Shown in pieces: positions 1 to 11,255 of a stretch of 64,000 nt of DNA. The DNA is from Asterias rubens (Eukaryota; Echinodermata; Asteroidea; Forcipulatida; Asteriidae). The position numbers and the translations under genes were made by a program. How positions within the stretch are numbered: position 1 is the first letter of the stretch; the number at the start of each line of letters is the position of its first letter. Where the stretch lies: positions 30,870,673 to 30,934,672 of the forward strand of contig NC_047062.1 of the NCBI RefSeq assembly GCF_902459465.1, given 5' to 3'. Below the pieces are notes generated by a model that saw nothing but the letters and a program-made list of their open reading frames with translations, did no database searches and was not told the origin of the DNA.

Positions 1-905
1 CTAAAGGAATTTGACTCGACCCAAAACGAAACTGAATGGCCGAATTCTGAATTTGAAACGCAGTAACAACTGGAGAGGCAAAACAGCTTTAATTCGAACG
101 CATGAAAATGAAATTGACTGCTCATTTGCCGAATTTGACCGAGAAAACCTATACTATGAGTTACTCAAAATAATTGCTATGGGTTCCTTTAAGTAGGAGG
201 AGGGAATTTTCTGTTGCATTTGGCCAATGACTGGGCAAGTTGAGACAATCGGTCAGAAAGGGTTTCGAACCCACAAACCACGATCGCATAATTTAACAAA
301 TGTAGCTTTGTATCTCACATGCTTTTTGCACGTTTGATGAAAATATTATTAATAAAGTAGTATAGTATTCGGTCAATTTCGGAAAACCAACCTATTCTAT
401 TTCGCACGAAATCGAATGCTATTGAAGAGGGTCATTCGATTTCGTAATATGATTAATCAAGTGTAATGTTGCGTCATTCGAATTAACAAAATAATCATTC
501 AATTTAACAGTTCATCCAAGCAGCATTCAAATTCGCAGACGTTTCTTGAGGCGTGTGTGTCACGAAAAAGAATGACGCTACGCTAAATTGATAGGAATTT
601 GACTCGACTCAAAACGAAATTGAATGGCCGAATTCTGAATTTGAAACGCAGTAAAAACTGGAAATGCAAAACATTAAATTAAATTGACTGCTCATTTGCC
701 GAATATGACCGAGAAAACCTATACTACTTTATTAATAATATTTTCATCAAACGTGCAAAAAGCGTGTGAGATACAAAGCTACATTTGTTAAATACAATAT
801 GCGATCGTGGTTTGTGGGGCAAAATAGCTTTAATTCGAACGCATGGAAATTAAATTGGCTGCTCATATGTCGAACATGACCGAGAAAACCTATATTACTC
901 ATGAT
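1..905. repeat. Nested direct and inverted repeat block
   Basis: Seen in the sequence: a segment with GAATTTGACTCGAC at 9-22 recurs near 596-609, and a linked segment with GACCGAGAAAACCTATA recurs near 137, 708 and 878. About 97 bp at 270-366 returns inverted at 719-817, with matching words GTAGCTTTGTATCTCACA and its complement. The 270-290 part contains a tRNA B-box-like GGTTTCGAACCC. No credible coding region was found; the short open frames here are AT-rich noise. Probably a fold-back or nested transposon relic of unknown family. Confidence 0.6.
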
Positions 906-1094
906 TTATTAAAATTTGAATTTTGTTGTCAGAGGCAAAATTGCATCGAATTGAACATAGAAAATTACATGATTAGGCCCTATAAAATGGTAAAAATGGC
1001 AAATCCAAAGCAAACAAGAAACATTTAAATCCCGCAGCGAAAAGAATTTTTGTTCGCTTTTTTTGTTGATTATGTTGACCGTTCTCTTCTCTGG

Positions 1095-1458
1095 TTTAAA
1101 GGCAGTGGACACTTTTGGTAATTGTCAAAGACTAGCCTCTACAGTTGATGTATCTCAACATATGCATAAAATAACAAACCTGTGAAAATTTGAGCTCAAT
1201 CGGTCATCAAACTTGCGAGATAATAATGAAAGAAAAAAACACCCTTGTCACACGAAGTTGTGTGCGTTTAGATGGTTGATTTCGAGACCTCAAATTCTAA
1301 TATTGAGGTCTCGAAATCAAATTCGTGGAAAACTACTTCTTTCTCGAAAACTATGTCACTTCAGAGGGAGCCGTTTCTCACAATATTTGATACTATCAAC
1401 CTCTCCCATTACTCGTCACCAAGTAAGGTTTTATGCTAATAGTGTCCACCGCCTTTAA
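1095..1458 (+). mobile_element. MITE family A, near full-length copy
   Basis: It starts TTTAAAGGCAGTGGACAC and ends GTGTCCACCGCCTTTAA, so the ends are inverted repeats. The interior has the family hallmarks: a GAGACCTC...GAGGTCTC palindrome and the word AGAGGGAGCCGTTTCTCACA. At least eleven other copies or fragments of this family occur in the window. It has no coding capacity, so it is a non-autonomous DNA transposon. The superfamily is not assigned. Confidence 0.8.
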
Positions 1459-1655
1459 AGGCAGTGGACACTATTGGTAGTTACTCAAAATAATTATTAG
1501 TACAGAACCTTTCTTGATAACGAGTAATGGGGAGAGGTATAAAACATTGTGAGACACGGCTCCCTCTTGAGTAATGTAGTTTTTTAGAAAGAAGTAATTT
1601 TCCACGAATTTGATTTCAAGACCTCAGATTTATAATTTGAGGTCTCGAAATCTTT
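1456..1655 (-). mobile_element. MITE family A, truncated inverted copy
   Basis: Begins with the same TTAAAGGCAGTGGACACTAT terminus but runs in the opposite orientation. It abuts the previous copy end to end and stops near the central GAGGTCTCGAAAT. Only half an element remains. Confidence 0.75.
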
Positions 1656-1689
1656 AGCCTGTTTCAGATGTTCCACACAAGCTACTTAT

Positions 1690-2121
1690 TGAAATAGGAA
1701 TGTATATTTAGAGTCGGGCCAAATAATTTTGCAGCATTGTTACCTTGACGTTGAAACAATAATCGATTTTTTGCTAGAATGCCCATCATACAATGACCTC
1801 AGGAAATTATGTTGGCTTATATTATTGATCAATACAAAGACTTTGAAATTCTTGGTAGGGAAGATAGGTTTAAGTTTTTGATGGACACTTTCGACGAAGC
1901 TATAATTAATTGCGTTGCTAAGTATCTTTTTATGTACTGTTTCAAACGAAAATCAAACTGTGTGATTAGGCTTGTCCAATGTATGTTTTGTTCAAAGTTA
2001 AAATTCCTTTCCGTATGACTTACTCATGAACTGTAATTTATTCTAACTTAAAATATTGTTACCCTCCCCATGGGGTATGTTCCAGTTTGGTATAAAACAT
2101 AATACAATACAATACAATTGA
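1690..2121 (+). pseudogene. 3' relic of a non-LTR retrotransposon (reverse-transcriptase tail)
   Basis: One frame around 1750-1806 reads DVETIIDFLLECPSYNDLR, which resembles the Cys-containing region near the end of LINE ORF2 proteins. After a frame break near 1808 another frame continues with FLMDTFDEAIINCVAKYLF, like the C-terminal helix of such proteins. The segment ends in a short (ACAAT)n tail at about 2103-2118, typical of a LINE 3' end. Only the tail of the element is present and it is frameshifted, so it is dead. The LINE clade cannot be given. Confidence 0.6.
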
Positions 2122-2899
2122 AAATATATATCACATAACCTTTAAAAAATTACAACATATGCCCAGGCTGAAAAATAGCCAATCATTTGGGCACAAGCGC
2201 ACAGTAAACTTACCTGCTACTGCGTTATTTACGTGTAAATACAGATATGTATATTGCACTTAGAAGTTGTTCGTGTGGCTAGCTGCGACAGAAAGTGACT
2301 TGTGATTTTTGAAATGCGATATATATATACCTTTTTCTTTCAACTTGTTTGTACCCTTTTAAAAGGAATGTCCACACAATTAATAGATTTTCTTGTTTGT
2401 TTGCATTTCATCATTGTTTTCCTCCAAGACATCTTCAGACTTTTGAAGTTTCCAGTGCAACGAACCCTCTATGAGGGTTGATTACCCTTCGAGAGTTGAT
2501 TGAATAATAGTTTCATGAAATGTCAGTATTATGCTTTGCAGTGACGATATTTTCAAACCCAAACAAAAAATTTAATTACATTCTTTAGAACTCTCGACTT
2601 CCATTTTTCACCCACTGTTCATTTTAATGTTTGGGTAGGCAGTCAGTGTGATTTTAGTTTAAACATCTCTTGAACATGTTTACAATTGGCCTCTACCTTT
2701 GTTACGACTCTAAAGTTATTACAACCATGAAATGATATCTTGAAAAGTGGTAAACAATTATTACACAAAGCCTCGTCCTTTACAAAAGAATTCACATTAT
2801 TTTGTTTGCAATGCCAGTAAACTATTGTTGGTAACGTTATTGTTAGCATGGTGATGATGATGTGTACACGTGGTGCAGGTTTTATTAATAGACCTATTG
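2122..2899. other. Gene-free AT-rich stretch
   Basis: No exon with convincing splice sites, RNA gene or family repeat was recognised here. Open frames are short and look random. Confidence 0.5.
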
Positions 2900-3592
2900 A
2901 AGACACTGGACACTATTGGTAATTGTCAAAGATCAGTCTTCTCACTTGATGTATCTCAACATATGCACAAAATAACAAACCTGTGAAAATTTGAACTCAA
3001 TTGGTACCGGTAGTCGAAGTTGAATGGAAGAAAAAACACTCTAGACACACAAAGTTGTGTGCATATAAATGCTTGATTTTGAGACCTCATCAAAATCTAA
3101 CTCGTCTCGAAATCAAATTCGTGGAAAATTACTTCTTTCTCGAACACTATGTTAATTCAGAGGAAGCCGTTTCTCACAATGTTTATACTATTAACAGCTC
3201 CCAATTACTCGTTACCAAGGAAAGTTTAATGCTAATGATCATTTTGAGTTACACTATTGGTAATTGTCAAAGGCCGCAGTCTCCTCACTTGGTGTATTTC
3301 AAACTTGTGAAAATTTGAGCTCAATCGGTTGTCGGAGTTGCGAGATGATAGTGAAAGAAAAAACACCCTTGTCACACGAAGTTATGGGTTTCAGATGCTT
3401 GATTTCGAGACCTCAAATTCTAAATCTGAGGTCTCAAAATCAAATTCGTGGAAAAACTACGATACTTCAGAGGGAGCCATTTCTCACAATGTTTTATACT
3501 ATCAACCTCTCCCCATTACTCGTTATACCAAGAAAGGTTCTGTACTCATAATTATTTTTGAGTAACTACCAATAGTGTCCACTGTCTTTAAA
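2900..3592 (+). mobile_element. Two fused MITE family A copies
   Basis: A copy starting near GACACTGGACACTATTGG (about 2904) runs to about 3250. It loses its own right terminus and passes directly into the ACACTATTGGTAATTGTC start of a second copy, which ends CCAATAGTGTCCACTGTC at about 3587. Both share the GAGACCTC palindrome and the TTTCTCACAATGTTT word. The junction looks like recombination between the terminal repeats of two copies. Confidence 0.75.
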
Positions 3593-3787
3593 CACTTGAG
3601 AGAGGTGATACAAAAGTGAACCGTATAGTCAAAAATGAAAACGACATTAAATGAGAAACGAGATACAGCAAGAGAGAAATGAAGTGATTTAATATAACTC
3701 ATCAAATCCTCTTATTTACACAACAGCATCAACAAATTCTTATATTTTTATGCGCATTTCACAATAACCGTATCAATGCGCGTTACA

Positions 3788-4003
3788 TTAGTGCCATGGT
3801 CATTGGGCCAATAACATCCCTATAATCTTTCTCTGCTCCCTTTGGAGAATACAGCTGAGCTCTGAGCTGCCGTGGCGCTCCGATGGCTTTTTCATACACA
3901 AAATCAACCACTACACTCGCAGGTACCACCCCCGGGTGAAGAGATGACTTATCCACAAGAACTTGATTTTGATGCTCTTAACCACTCGGCCATGACACTC
4001 TAA
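3788..4003 (-). mobile_element. tRNA-derived SINE copy
   Basis: Read on the minus strand, the right end begins GTCATGGCCGAGTGGTTAAG (about 3984-4003), a close match to a tRNA 5' end with the pol III A box. The body (words such as CTCGCAGGTACC) is shared with diverged copies at 43925-44290 and 47345-47560. The B box seen in the 47.4 kb copy is not clear in this one. Confidence 0.6.
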
Positions 4004-4036
4004 AATTATTTTTACCCACTCTATCTCGTTCACATA

Positions 4037-4186
4037 GGGTGCGTTCGTTTAGCTTCCCTGGGTCGACCCCGGTGTGTGGCGGTTTTTTTTTCCAGGACGA
4101 ACGTGGGTAATTATCTGCTCACGTTAGTCCTGGGAAAAAACCGCCAGACACCGGGGTCGACCCGTGGAAGCTAATCAAACGCACCC
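4037..4186. mobile_element. 150-bp palindromic MITE
   Basis: The left half GGGTGCGTTCGTTTAGCTTC and the right half GAAGCTAATCAAACGCACCC are near-perfect inverted repeats. They continue inward through GGGTCGACCCCGG and CCGGGGTCGACCC and on to a short loop. No coding capacity. The transcript or single strand would form a long hairpin. Confidence 0.75.
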
Positions 4187-5075
4187 CTTTCTGACGTTTA
4201 CTTGTATATCAAATCGCAACCTGTCCACATTGTCGCGTATCTTTTCGACTCCGATTCCATTACAAATTGGTAATCAGCTCTGAATAGAAAGTCATGGTTG
4301 AAATGAATTTGGTCTTTTTAAAAAAACTAAAAAACGAAACAACATTTACATAAAAAAAAAACTCGTTCTGTGTCTCGCAGACGGACGTAGGAGAATCGGG
4401 TGAAAATCTTGGATCCAAACTGAAAATCGAAACAACTATTGTTCATATCAACTTTCAGTTTGTTATGGTTACTCCACCAATAAAGAGAATGCAAACTTAC
4501 TTATAGGCTTTGCAGCTTTTAATAGTTTTGAATTATTGCATTTGGTCAAAGTCGTTCGATTGTATATAATGTTTATTGGTTCCTCTAAATACCATGGGAC
4601 AACTTGAAGAACGTTGAGATGAACGTCAACAGTGATGCCTTGAACGATGCCATAAAGCAGATAACCTTAATACAGAAATACAATAACGAGGTAACCTCAA
4701 AGACTTCTTGTCGAGCGGAGAATTAAATCTGCCAAGACCGGATTATTGCCACCCTGAGGACATCGGATAAAGTCCTTCATGTGCACACCAAGGCTCCTTA
4801 ATTAACTACTCTTCACTAAAGTTTACCACGTTCATTTATTTTAAGACATGTTTACGTGAATACAATGTCGCAGCCTTTCTCCGTTTGCGCACATCTTTTC
4901 GACACGGTTGCTCTTGTGCGTGACGGCGCAGACAGGGTTGCCTTTGAAGATTTTAGTATCAAAAAAACGTCTTGATAAAACCCAGTACACATGCAAATTT
5001 AAGGGATTCTTGTGCCAATTCAAAGAAACGTTCGTACAGACAAATATTTAAAAACAAGACACACGTCGAACCATC
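4187..5075. other. Upstream region of the GPCR array
   Basis: No gene seen. The last 100 bp resemble the 5' leaders of the other GPCR genes: GATAAAAC, then TTCTTGTG, CAAATATTT, CAAGACACACG and CCATCATGGATC. This supports 5076 as the true start of the first receptor. The TGACGTCA element found before GPCR-3 to GPCR-8 was not found here. Confidence 0.5.
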
Positions 5076-7416
5076 ATGGATCAATTTGAAAGTCTTTACA
5101 CGACGTTGCCGACAATTACAAAAGGAGCGAGCAACGAGGAGCTTGCAACGGGAGACAACGATGGTTTCGCCAAATTCATTTTAGCTCTCTACTGCATAAT
5201 CTGCGTGGTTGGTATCACAGGTAACTTACTGGTTGCCATCGTACTCCGTGTGCCGTCCCTGAGGTCTAATACCAGTGATTTCTTGGTGCATCTCTCAATT
5301 GTAGATTTCATGGCTTGTGTTCTGGTCATCCCCTTTTATCTCATGCTTAGGCCCAAAGCTGCTCCCAGCCCCGGGTTCTTTGGTGAGTTTTGGTGTCGAT
5401 TTTACAGGAACAGCTTCCTGTTTTGGTTCTTCACGATGACGTCAGTCTTGGGTTTGACGGCGGTCAATTTGGAGCGCTATGTAGCCATCGTCCACCCACA
5501 CAAATACAATACTATTTTCATCAAACGAAACAAATACATCATGATTGTTGCGTGTTGGGTTTTGGCCGCAGTTTCAAGATCTTACTTCTTCTTTATCTAT
5601 GAAGAAGATGAAGTCGTGGGATGTCATTTCAAAGGCTGGTCTAGCGGAGGAGCTTAGGTGACATTCGGCTTGTACACGTTCACGGTCAACTTCTTCGCTC
5701 CTTTCATTGTGATGATCTTTGCGCAACTGAAAGTTATCTCGACGTTGAACAGACAAGTGAAGATGGTAACTTCTCGAACAGGTTAGTTAAAAAGTCAGTT
5801 TTTCCGTTGCTTATTCTTTGTCGGTCCAAACCATTTTTTCCAGTTTTGCAAAGGTCCCGCCAGTGGTTCTTTCACCATCCCGTTTATATCTCGTTCCGTT
5901 TATTTGTCTTCCCGTTCAGTTGATTTTGTTTCTTTTCCGTATCGTTATAAGTCCCTTTTCAATGGTTCCTTTCCCGTATTTTCCCCCCAGCCACGTTCAT
6001 TTCCCCTCTTTTTTTTTTTTTGGGGGGGGGGGGGGGATTTTGGAGTTTGTTATTATTTTCTCGTCCCGTTTCCCCCGTTCTCTATCATTAATTTATTCCC
6101 GTCCCTGCGATTTTCCCCCGGCTGCGCGCTTGTCGCATTGGAATTGTTCTTAGTTTTTTGCAAATCCCTGTGCTGCGGATCTTGATGGAGAAAACTTTTA
6201 AGGCGTGTTTCATTCAGTTTGTCATAATTTGCATTGAGGAGGGGGGGGGGGGTAACAAACTCCAAATATTCCCTTCCAGATCTCCTTAAACATGTTAGCG
6301 TAATTGTGTAATGTTTTTATTTTATTTTATTGTCATTTGCTTCCTGGCATTTCCGAATTACAAAGAAAGGGAGACATTACAAAGGTTTGGGAGTAAATGT
6401 TCTCGTCCCTCCGCAATCACATACCATCCCCGTACCACCACTGTGTGACCCTTCCTCTCCCCGTCCCAAGTACTCTAACCCGCCACTCCGTGCCTACAGT
6501 CACCGTGATACCCCGTTTCGATTATTTTTTACTCCCGTTATTTTCCTGTCGAGTATAATTTATTATGACCTTTTCTTTGCTTTCGTTTCCCGTTTAACCC
6601 GTTTTCTTTGCTTTGCGTTCATATTTTACCGTCCTATATAGTTACGCAGTAAGTCGGTCCAATCCATGTTTTCAGTTTCGCACGGGTCCCGCTAGCTATT
6701 TTCATAAAAACGCTTAGAAAAAACGTTCTGTGTGCGAGATATAGGTTTGTTCGTGGTACGAGCGACAAATATATCGACTGTGTGAGGCAATGATCAAAAG
6801 TGTTCAATGGTACAACGTATCAAAAGTGACAACGTATTGCCGACTCCTCCTCTGAAGTGAAAAGTTGCATCAGACTGTTGATCTCTAACGGAAAAATCGA
6901 GCGATTCACAGGGTACAATACTTGTATCAATGGATACCTACAAACGGGAAAATTATGGTGGGTTTAGAGCCTACTGTACTATAGTATTTCTTGATTTTGC
7001 CTTTTCTTGCAGCCTCTTTGGGAGTAAATCCAAGAGACCAGCGTGAAATGTGGCAGCTCCGAGCCTCCCAAACCCTGGTGAAGACACTCCTGGCCTGCGT
7101 CATCACATTCGGTGTGTGCTGGACTCCAAACCAAGTCTGGTACCTACTCTTCAATGTTGGTGTACCAATGGCTCCAGGTGGACCTTTCCAACACATCACT
7201 GTCATCTTAGCTGTTGGTAATTCCTGTGTGAATCCAGTCATTTTCACAATGACCAACAAGCCGTTCCGTAAAGGGATCAGGGAGCTGTTTTGTAAGCAGC
7301 GGGATTCGAACCAGGTGACTGACAGTACTGTAGCGACTGGCACTGTATCCGAGACCGTCTCCAATGGCTCAACGCAAGGAGTTTTGGAACAACGGTTTCC
7401 ATGTCGTTACGGTTAA
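5076..7416 (+). pseudogene. GPCR-1: class A GPCR pseudogene with premature stop
   Basis: Exon A is 5076-5781 and exon B 7013-7416, with donor ACAG|GTTAGT and acceptor TTGCAG|CC. Joined, they keep frame and would give 369 codons. The class A landmarks are visible: GITGN in TM1, LSIVDF in TM2, FWCRF, NLERY at the end of TM3, CWTP in TM6 and NPVIF in TM7 (Tyr to Phe in NPxxY). The frame is cut by TAG at 5655-5657, where intact paralogues have CAG. The product would end in the second extracellular loop, before TM5. A leucine codon is also missing after TM1. The C-terminal tail differs from the others and ends FPCRYG. The frame beyond the stop is still open to the donor, so inactivation may be recent or allelic. 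Confidence 0.85.
5782..7012 (+). other. GPCR-1 intron with TTTCCCGT-rich tract
   Basis: About 5860-6640 is strongly strand-biased, with repeated CCCGTTT, TTCCCGT and CGTCCC words. It includes a T run joined to a G run at about 6009-6036 and a second G run at about 6240-6252. The intron shows no homology to the introns of the other receptors. No coding exon was recognised inside. Confidence 0.6.
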
Positions 7417-8136
7417 TACCCCTTGTAAGCACATTACAAAACCAACATGTAAAAATTCACCTCACCTAACTGGATAACAGAAACAATAACCTCACTTAAC
7501 TGGATAACAGAAACAATAGCAATATTTTAAGGGTTCCGTGAGATAATTGCGAGCCGAACTCGTTCAATAAGTTTATGGGGTTTTGGGTTCACTGTCTGCT
7601 GCATGTTCATAAATAAACCGATTGCGCACACAACGTTATGATTGTTAATACCCGAGATGGGTGTTGAAAACTGTCGCTGCGCAGTAAGAAGTGGGTGGAC
7701 TCGTACACCGATGGAACTCAATCGAGTTTTTTTTTATTCGCATCACATTTGCAGTATCATAAATTCAGTATTCTTCCACAAAAGAGGTTTTTCTTTTGGG
7801 CTATGGTTAGCTAGATAGCGACACTCGCAGTGGACAGCTTGCAGCGCGTCCACGGTAATGTTTGCACTGTACAATTTTGGACAACAAAAGATATTGGCGT
7901 TCTCTGCATTGACGATTGAAAAAGATATAAAATTAGTAAAATAATATCCAACAACTGTATATAAACTGCTGTCGTAGAGTTGCAGAAGGATATTCGTAAG
8001 TACTGTGGTGTGTCTTAATAAACGAGCTGAACAATTAGACGACAAAGAAAATTCAGCTGAAACCAACGAAAGATAAAAGTGAGTGAGGATATAAGACGTC
8101 AACAGTACCAGTCAAACTAAAGCCATTGTCTTTATC
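7417..8136. other. Spacer between GPCR-1 and GPCR-2
   Basis: It begins with a roughly 30-bp direct repeat (AACTGGATAACAGAAACAAT at about 7468 and 7499), probably in the GPCR-1 3' region. The rest has no recognised gene. The final bases before 8137 form the short leader of GPCR-2 and contain AAGACGTCAAC, a partial match to the TGACGTCA element of the other copies. Confidence 0.5.
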
Positions 8137-10220
8137 ATGGAGCAGCTCAACCTCTCAGAAGCATCAGTCAAAAGTACTGATGGAGACTCCCCAATGGAAG
8201 ACACCGAAGGTTTCACCAAATTCACCTTAGCTCTCTACTGCATAATCTGCGTGGTTGGTATCACTGGTAACTTACTGGTTGCCATCGTACTCCTCCGTGT
8301 GCCGTCACTGAGGTCTAACACCAGTGATTTCTTAGTGCATCTCTCCCTTGTAGATTTCATGGCCTGTGTTATGGTCATCCCAGCTTATCTTCTGCCTAAT
8401 ACCCACTCTCCTCCAAACCCCGGGTTCTTCGGTGAGTTTTGGTGTCGATTTTACACCAGCGGTTTCCTGTTTTGGTTCTTCACGATGACGTCAGTCTTGG
8501 GTTTGACTGTTGTCAATTTGGAGCGCTATGTAGCCATCGTCCACCCACACAAATACAAGACTCTTTTCATCAAACGAAACAGATACATCATGATTGCTGC
8601 GTGTTGGGCTTCGGCTGCAGTTTTAGATTCGTCTTCCTTTTTAACGCATGAAGAAGATGAAGTAGTGGGATGTCATTTTAAAGGCTGGTCCAACAGAGGA
8701 GCTCAGGCGACACTTGGCTTGTTTTCTTTCACCGGCAAGTTCTTTTTTCCATTCGCTGTTATGATTCTTGCTCAACTGAAAGTCATCTCTACGCTGAGCA
8801 GACAAGTGAAGATGCTAACTGCTCGAACAGGTTAGTTAGAAAGTTATTATTTCACATTAACGAGAGCAAGAAAGTATCAACTGTTTTATTTTTCAAAGGA
8901 CTCGGTGCATACCATTTGTTTTTCTTTTCTGATTTTTTTAATTTAAACTAGTTAATTATATTAGAGTAACTTTAATAGGGAATAAATTGACAATTCGTTT
9001 TCCCCTACTTTGACTTGAGCTATAGGCGTATTGGAATAAATGCAAAGCCACATCAATATTAAGAGATACACGTTTTAGCCTCTAAGCCCATAGACCAATA
9101 CCAATGCGCAAGCGCAGACTGTTGAATGAGGTGCATTGTGGGATATATATGGATCAAATTTGGACACCAGCTAGACCACAATGCACCTAATTCCAAGCTT
9201 TACGCGCGCGCCCCGGTATTTGCGAAAAGGTCTGTGACCCAATGAAAACTGCTAGCACTCGACCCCGATGATCCACCCCCTGATCGTCTGCAGATTGAAG
9301 GAACACGTTGCCTTGGATCGGTCGAGTTGGTCTTTGAAAAGCGTTCTGTAAACCGTTTGTTCTAAAATCGATATGGTTAGAAAGATGTTGTAAAAGTAGA
9401 ATACAATGATCTACACAAATATGCCTCGAAATTGCGTGGTTTTCTTTTCACCTCGTCGACTAACACGGTAATTTTGAGTGATACTTGTGTGAATCATTAT
9501 TTTCTACTTTTAAAACATCTTTCTAACCATATGCATTTCATAAACGGTTTCAAACGCTTTTTATACACCAACTCGTCCAATACAAGGCAACGTGTTCCTT
9601 TAAAGCAAAATCAGTTTGTTTTTGTTACAATTACCTTATAGGGTAATTTCATTGAATCAATGCTGACAATTATGGAATTTTTGTTATGATAGACCGACTG
9701 TGGGGCATGCAGATACAAAAAGTTTGATGATCCCTCTGATTTTAGTTCGACTGATCATGCCGTATCAAAATGGGTACCACGAAAACATGTAGATTTACCT
9801 CTTTTTAAGATCGAACCTAACGCGTTAGTTTGTATCGACTTTGCCTTTTCTACAGCCTCTATGGGAGTCAATCCAAGAGACCAGCGTGAAATGTGGCAGC
9901 TCCGAGCCTCCCAAACCCTGGTGAAGACACTCCTGGCCTGCGTCATCACATTCGGTGTGTGCTGGACTCCAAACCAAGTCTGGTTCCTGCTCTTCAATAT
10001 TGGAGTTCATGTGACTCTAGGTGATCCTATCCACCGTCTCACTGTCATCTTAGCCGTTGGTAATTCCTGTGTGAATCCAGTCATTTACACAATGACCAAC
10101 AAGCCGTTCCGTAAAGGGATCAGGGAGCTGTTTTGTAAGCAGCGGGATTCGAACCAGGTGACTGACGGTGTAGCGACTGGCACTGTGTCTCAGACCGTCT
10201 CCAATACCCAAGAACAATAA
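8137..10220 (+). CDS. GPCR-2: rhodopsin-like (class A) receptor, B-type
   Basis: Exons 8137-8830 and 9856-10220 join in frame to 352 codons. It is predicted to be a plasma-membrane seven-helix receptor that signals through heterotrimeric G proteins. The ligand is unknown. Landmarks: GITGN (TM1), LSLVDF (TM2), Cys in FWCRF at the top of TM3 pairing with Cys in VVGCHF of loop 2, NLERY (DRY equivalent), Pro in FPFAVM (TM5), CWTP (TM6), NPVIY (TM7), then the helix 8 sequence FRKGIRELFC with a possible palmitoylated Cys. The N terminus differs from its paralogues and has an N-glycosylation site (NLS, residues 5-7). Exon B is B-type early (VTLGDPIHRL) but ends in the A-type tail SQTVSNTQEQ, a mosaic. 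The frame is intact. Confidence 0.9.
9298..9602. mobile_element. MITE family C in the GPCR-2 intron
   Basis: The ends AAGGAACACGTTGCCTTG and CAAGGCAACGTGTTCCTT are inverted repeats. Further inverted pairs lie inside (TTAGAAAGATGTTGTAAAAG with CTTTTAAAACATCTTTCTAA). The same element occupies the same place in the introns of GPCR-4, -6 and -8 but is absent from A-type introns. Confidence 0.8.
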
Positions 10221-10606
10221 GCGAGAAGAAGGTCACGATGGGGCCAACCATGCGAGGGGTATCGGGACAATGAGCATTTCACGAAATCACGGCAGCAACC
10301 CACTTTATGATTTTGTGTTTTGCACAACTGTTTATACTGCATAATCATTGTGTATGTCGTGGATACTTTCGTAATGTACAGTTTCGATGAACTTGCTGAA
10401 CAACTAAAGAAAACACGCGAATAAGACAAAAACCACGGATTGCGCTCCGTTTACGCAAAAACCCAAATGATCACGGTAATAAGACATCTTATAAGCGAAT
10501 GCTCAGATAAACAAACGTTTTTTATCACAATTATAGCACAACACGAGGTCAATGTCAAAACAAATTATTGTATTGTTAAGAGGTACATGGTTCAAGGGAG
10601 TTTTGA

Positions 10607-10980
10607 TTAAAGACACCGGACACTGTTGGTAATTGTCAAAGACCAGTCTTCTCACTTGGTGTCTCTCAACACTATGCATAAAATAACAAACCTGGGAAAA
10701 TTTGAGCTCAATATTGGTCGTCGAAGTTGCGAGATAATAATGAAAGACAAAACACCCTTGTCACACGATGTTGTGTGCTTTCAGATTGAGTTAGAGAGCT
10801 CAAAATCTAATTCCGAGTTCTCGAAATCAAATTTGTTGAAAATTACTTCTGTCTCGAAAACTACGTCACTTCAGAGGGAGCAGTTTCTCACGATGTTTTA
10901 TAAATTCAACCTTTCCCAAGGATTGTTGCTTATATACTTATTATTTTGAGTAATTGCCAATAGTGTCCACTGCCTTTAAA
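10607..10980 (+). mobile_element. MITE family A in the A-to-B spacer (copy 1)
   Basis: The ends TTAAAGACACCGGACACTGT and TAGTGTCCACTGCCTTTAAA are inverted repeats of the family. It was amplified together with the receptor block. Confidence 0.8.
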
Positions 10981-11247
10981 ACCTTTGGTGCGAGAACAAA
11001 AAACATTCCATGACAATATAACTCCCTTTTTCTTCTTCTGTTTTTCTTATATAAAAGATTATTAAGTTTTTACTACATAAATTTGTGTACAATAGTCGTG
11101 CACTCATGCTAAAAATCCCCCGGCCCCGAAAGAGCCATAAAAACCGCACGATTTATACTTAATAATGATATCAACTGTAAAGGTAACTTAACATCTCACT
11201 TTGGTTTTCAACTGAGTTGGTTGACGAAGAATTTCTATATCAGTCAC

Positions 11248-11255
11248 TGACGTCA
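11248..11255. promoter_or_regulatory. TGACGTCA (CRE-type) element upstream of GPCR-3
   Basis: A perfect palindromic CREB/ATF-type octamer 228 bp before the ATG. It is kept at a similar distance in GPCR-4 to GPCR-8. Function is inferred from the motif and its position only. Confidence 0.45.

Noticed and set aside
6007-6036. Long T/G homopolymers as functional quadruplex elements
   Set aside because: Could form such structures, but homopolymers in an intron of a pseudogene give no functional support.
6927-7364. 145-codon antisense frame opposite GPCR-1 exon B (and similar frames opposite other exon Bs)
   Set aside because: Shadow of a conserved coding exon. No domain or splice context on the minus strand.
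10140-10165. tRNA-like B box GGGATTCGAACCAGG in every exon B
   Set aside because: It lies inside the coding sequence for the C-terminal tail (KQRDSNQV), with no A box or cloverleaf around it.
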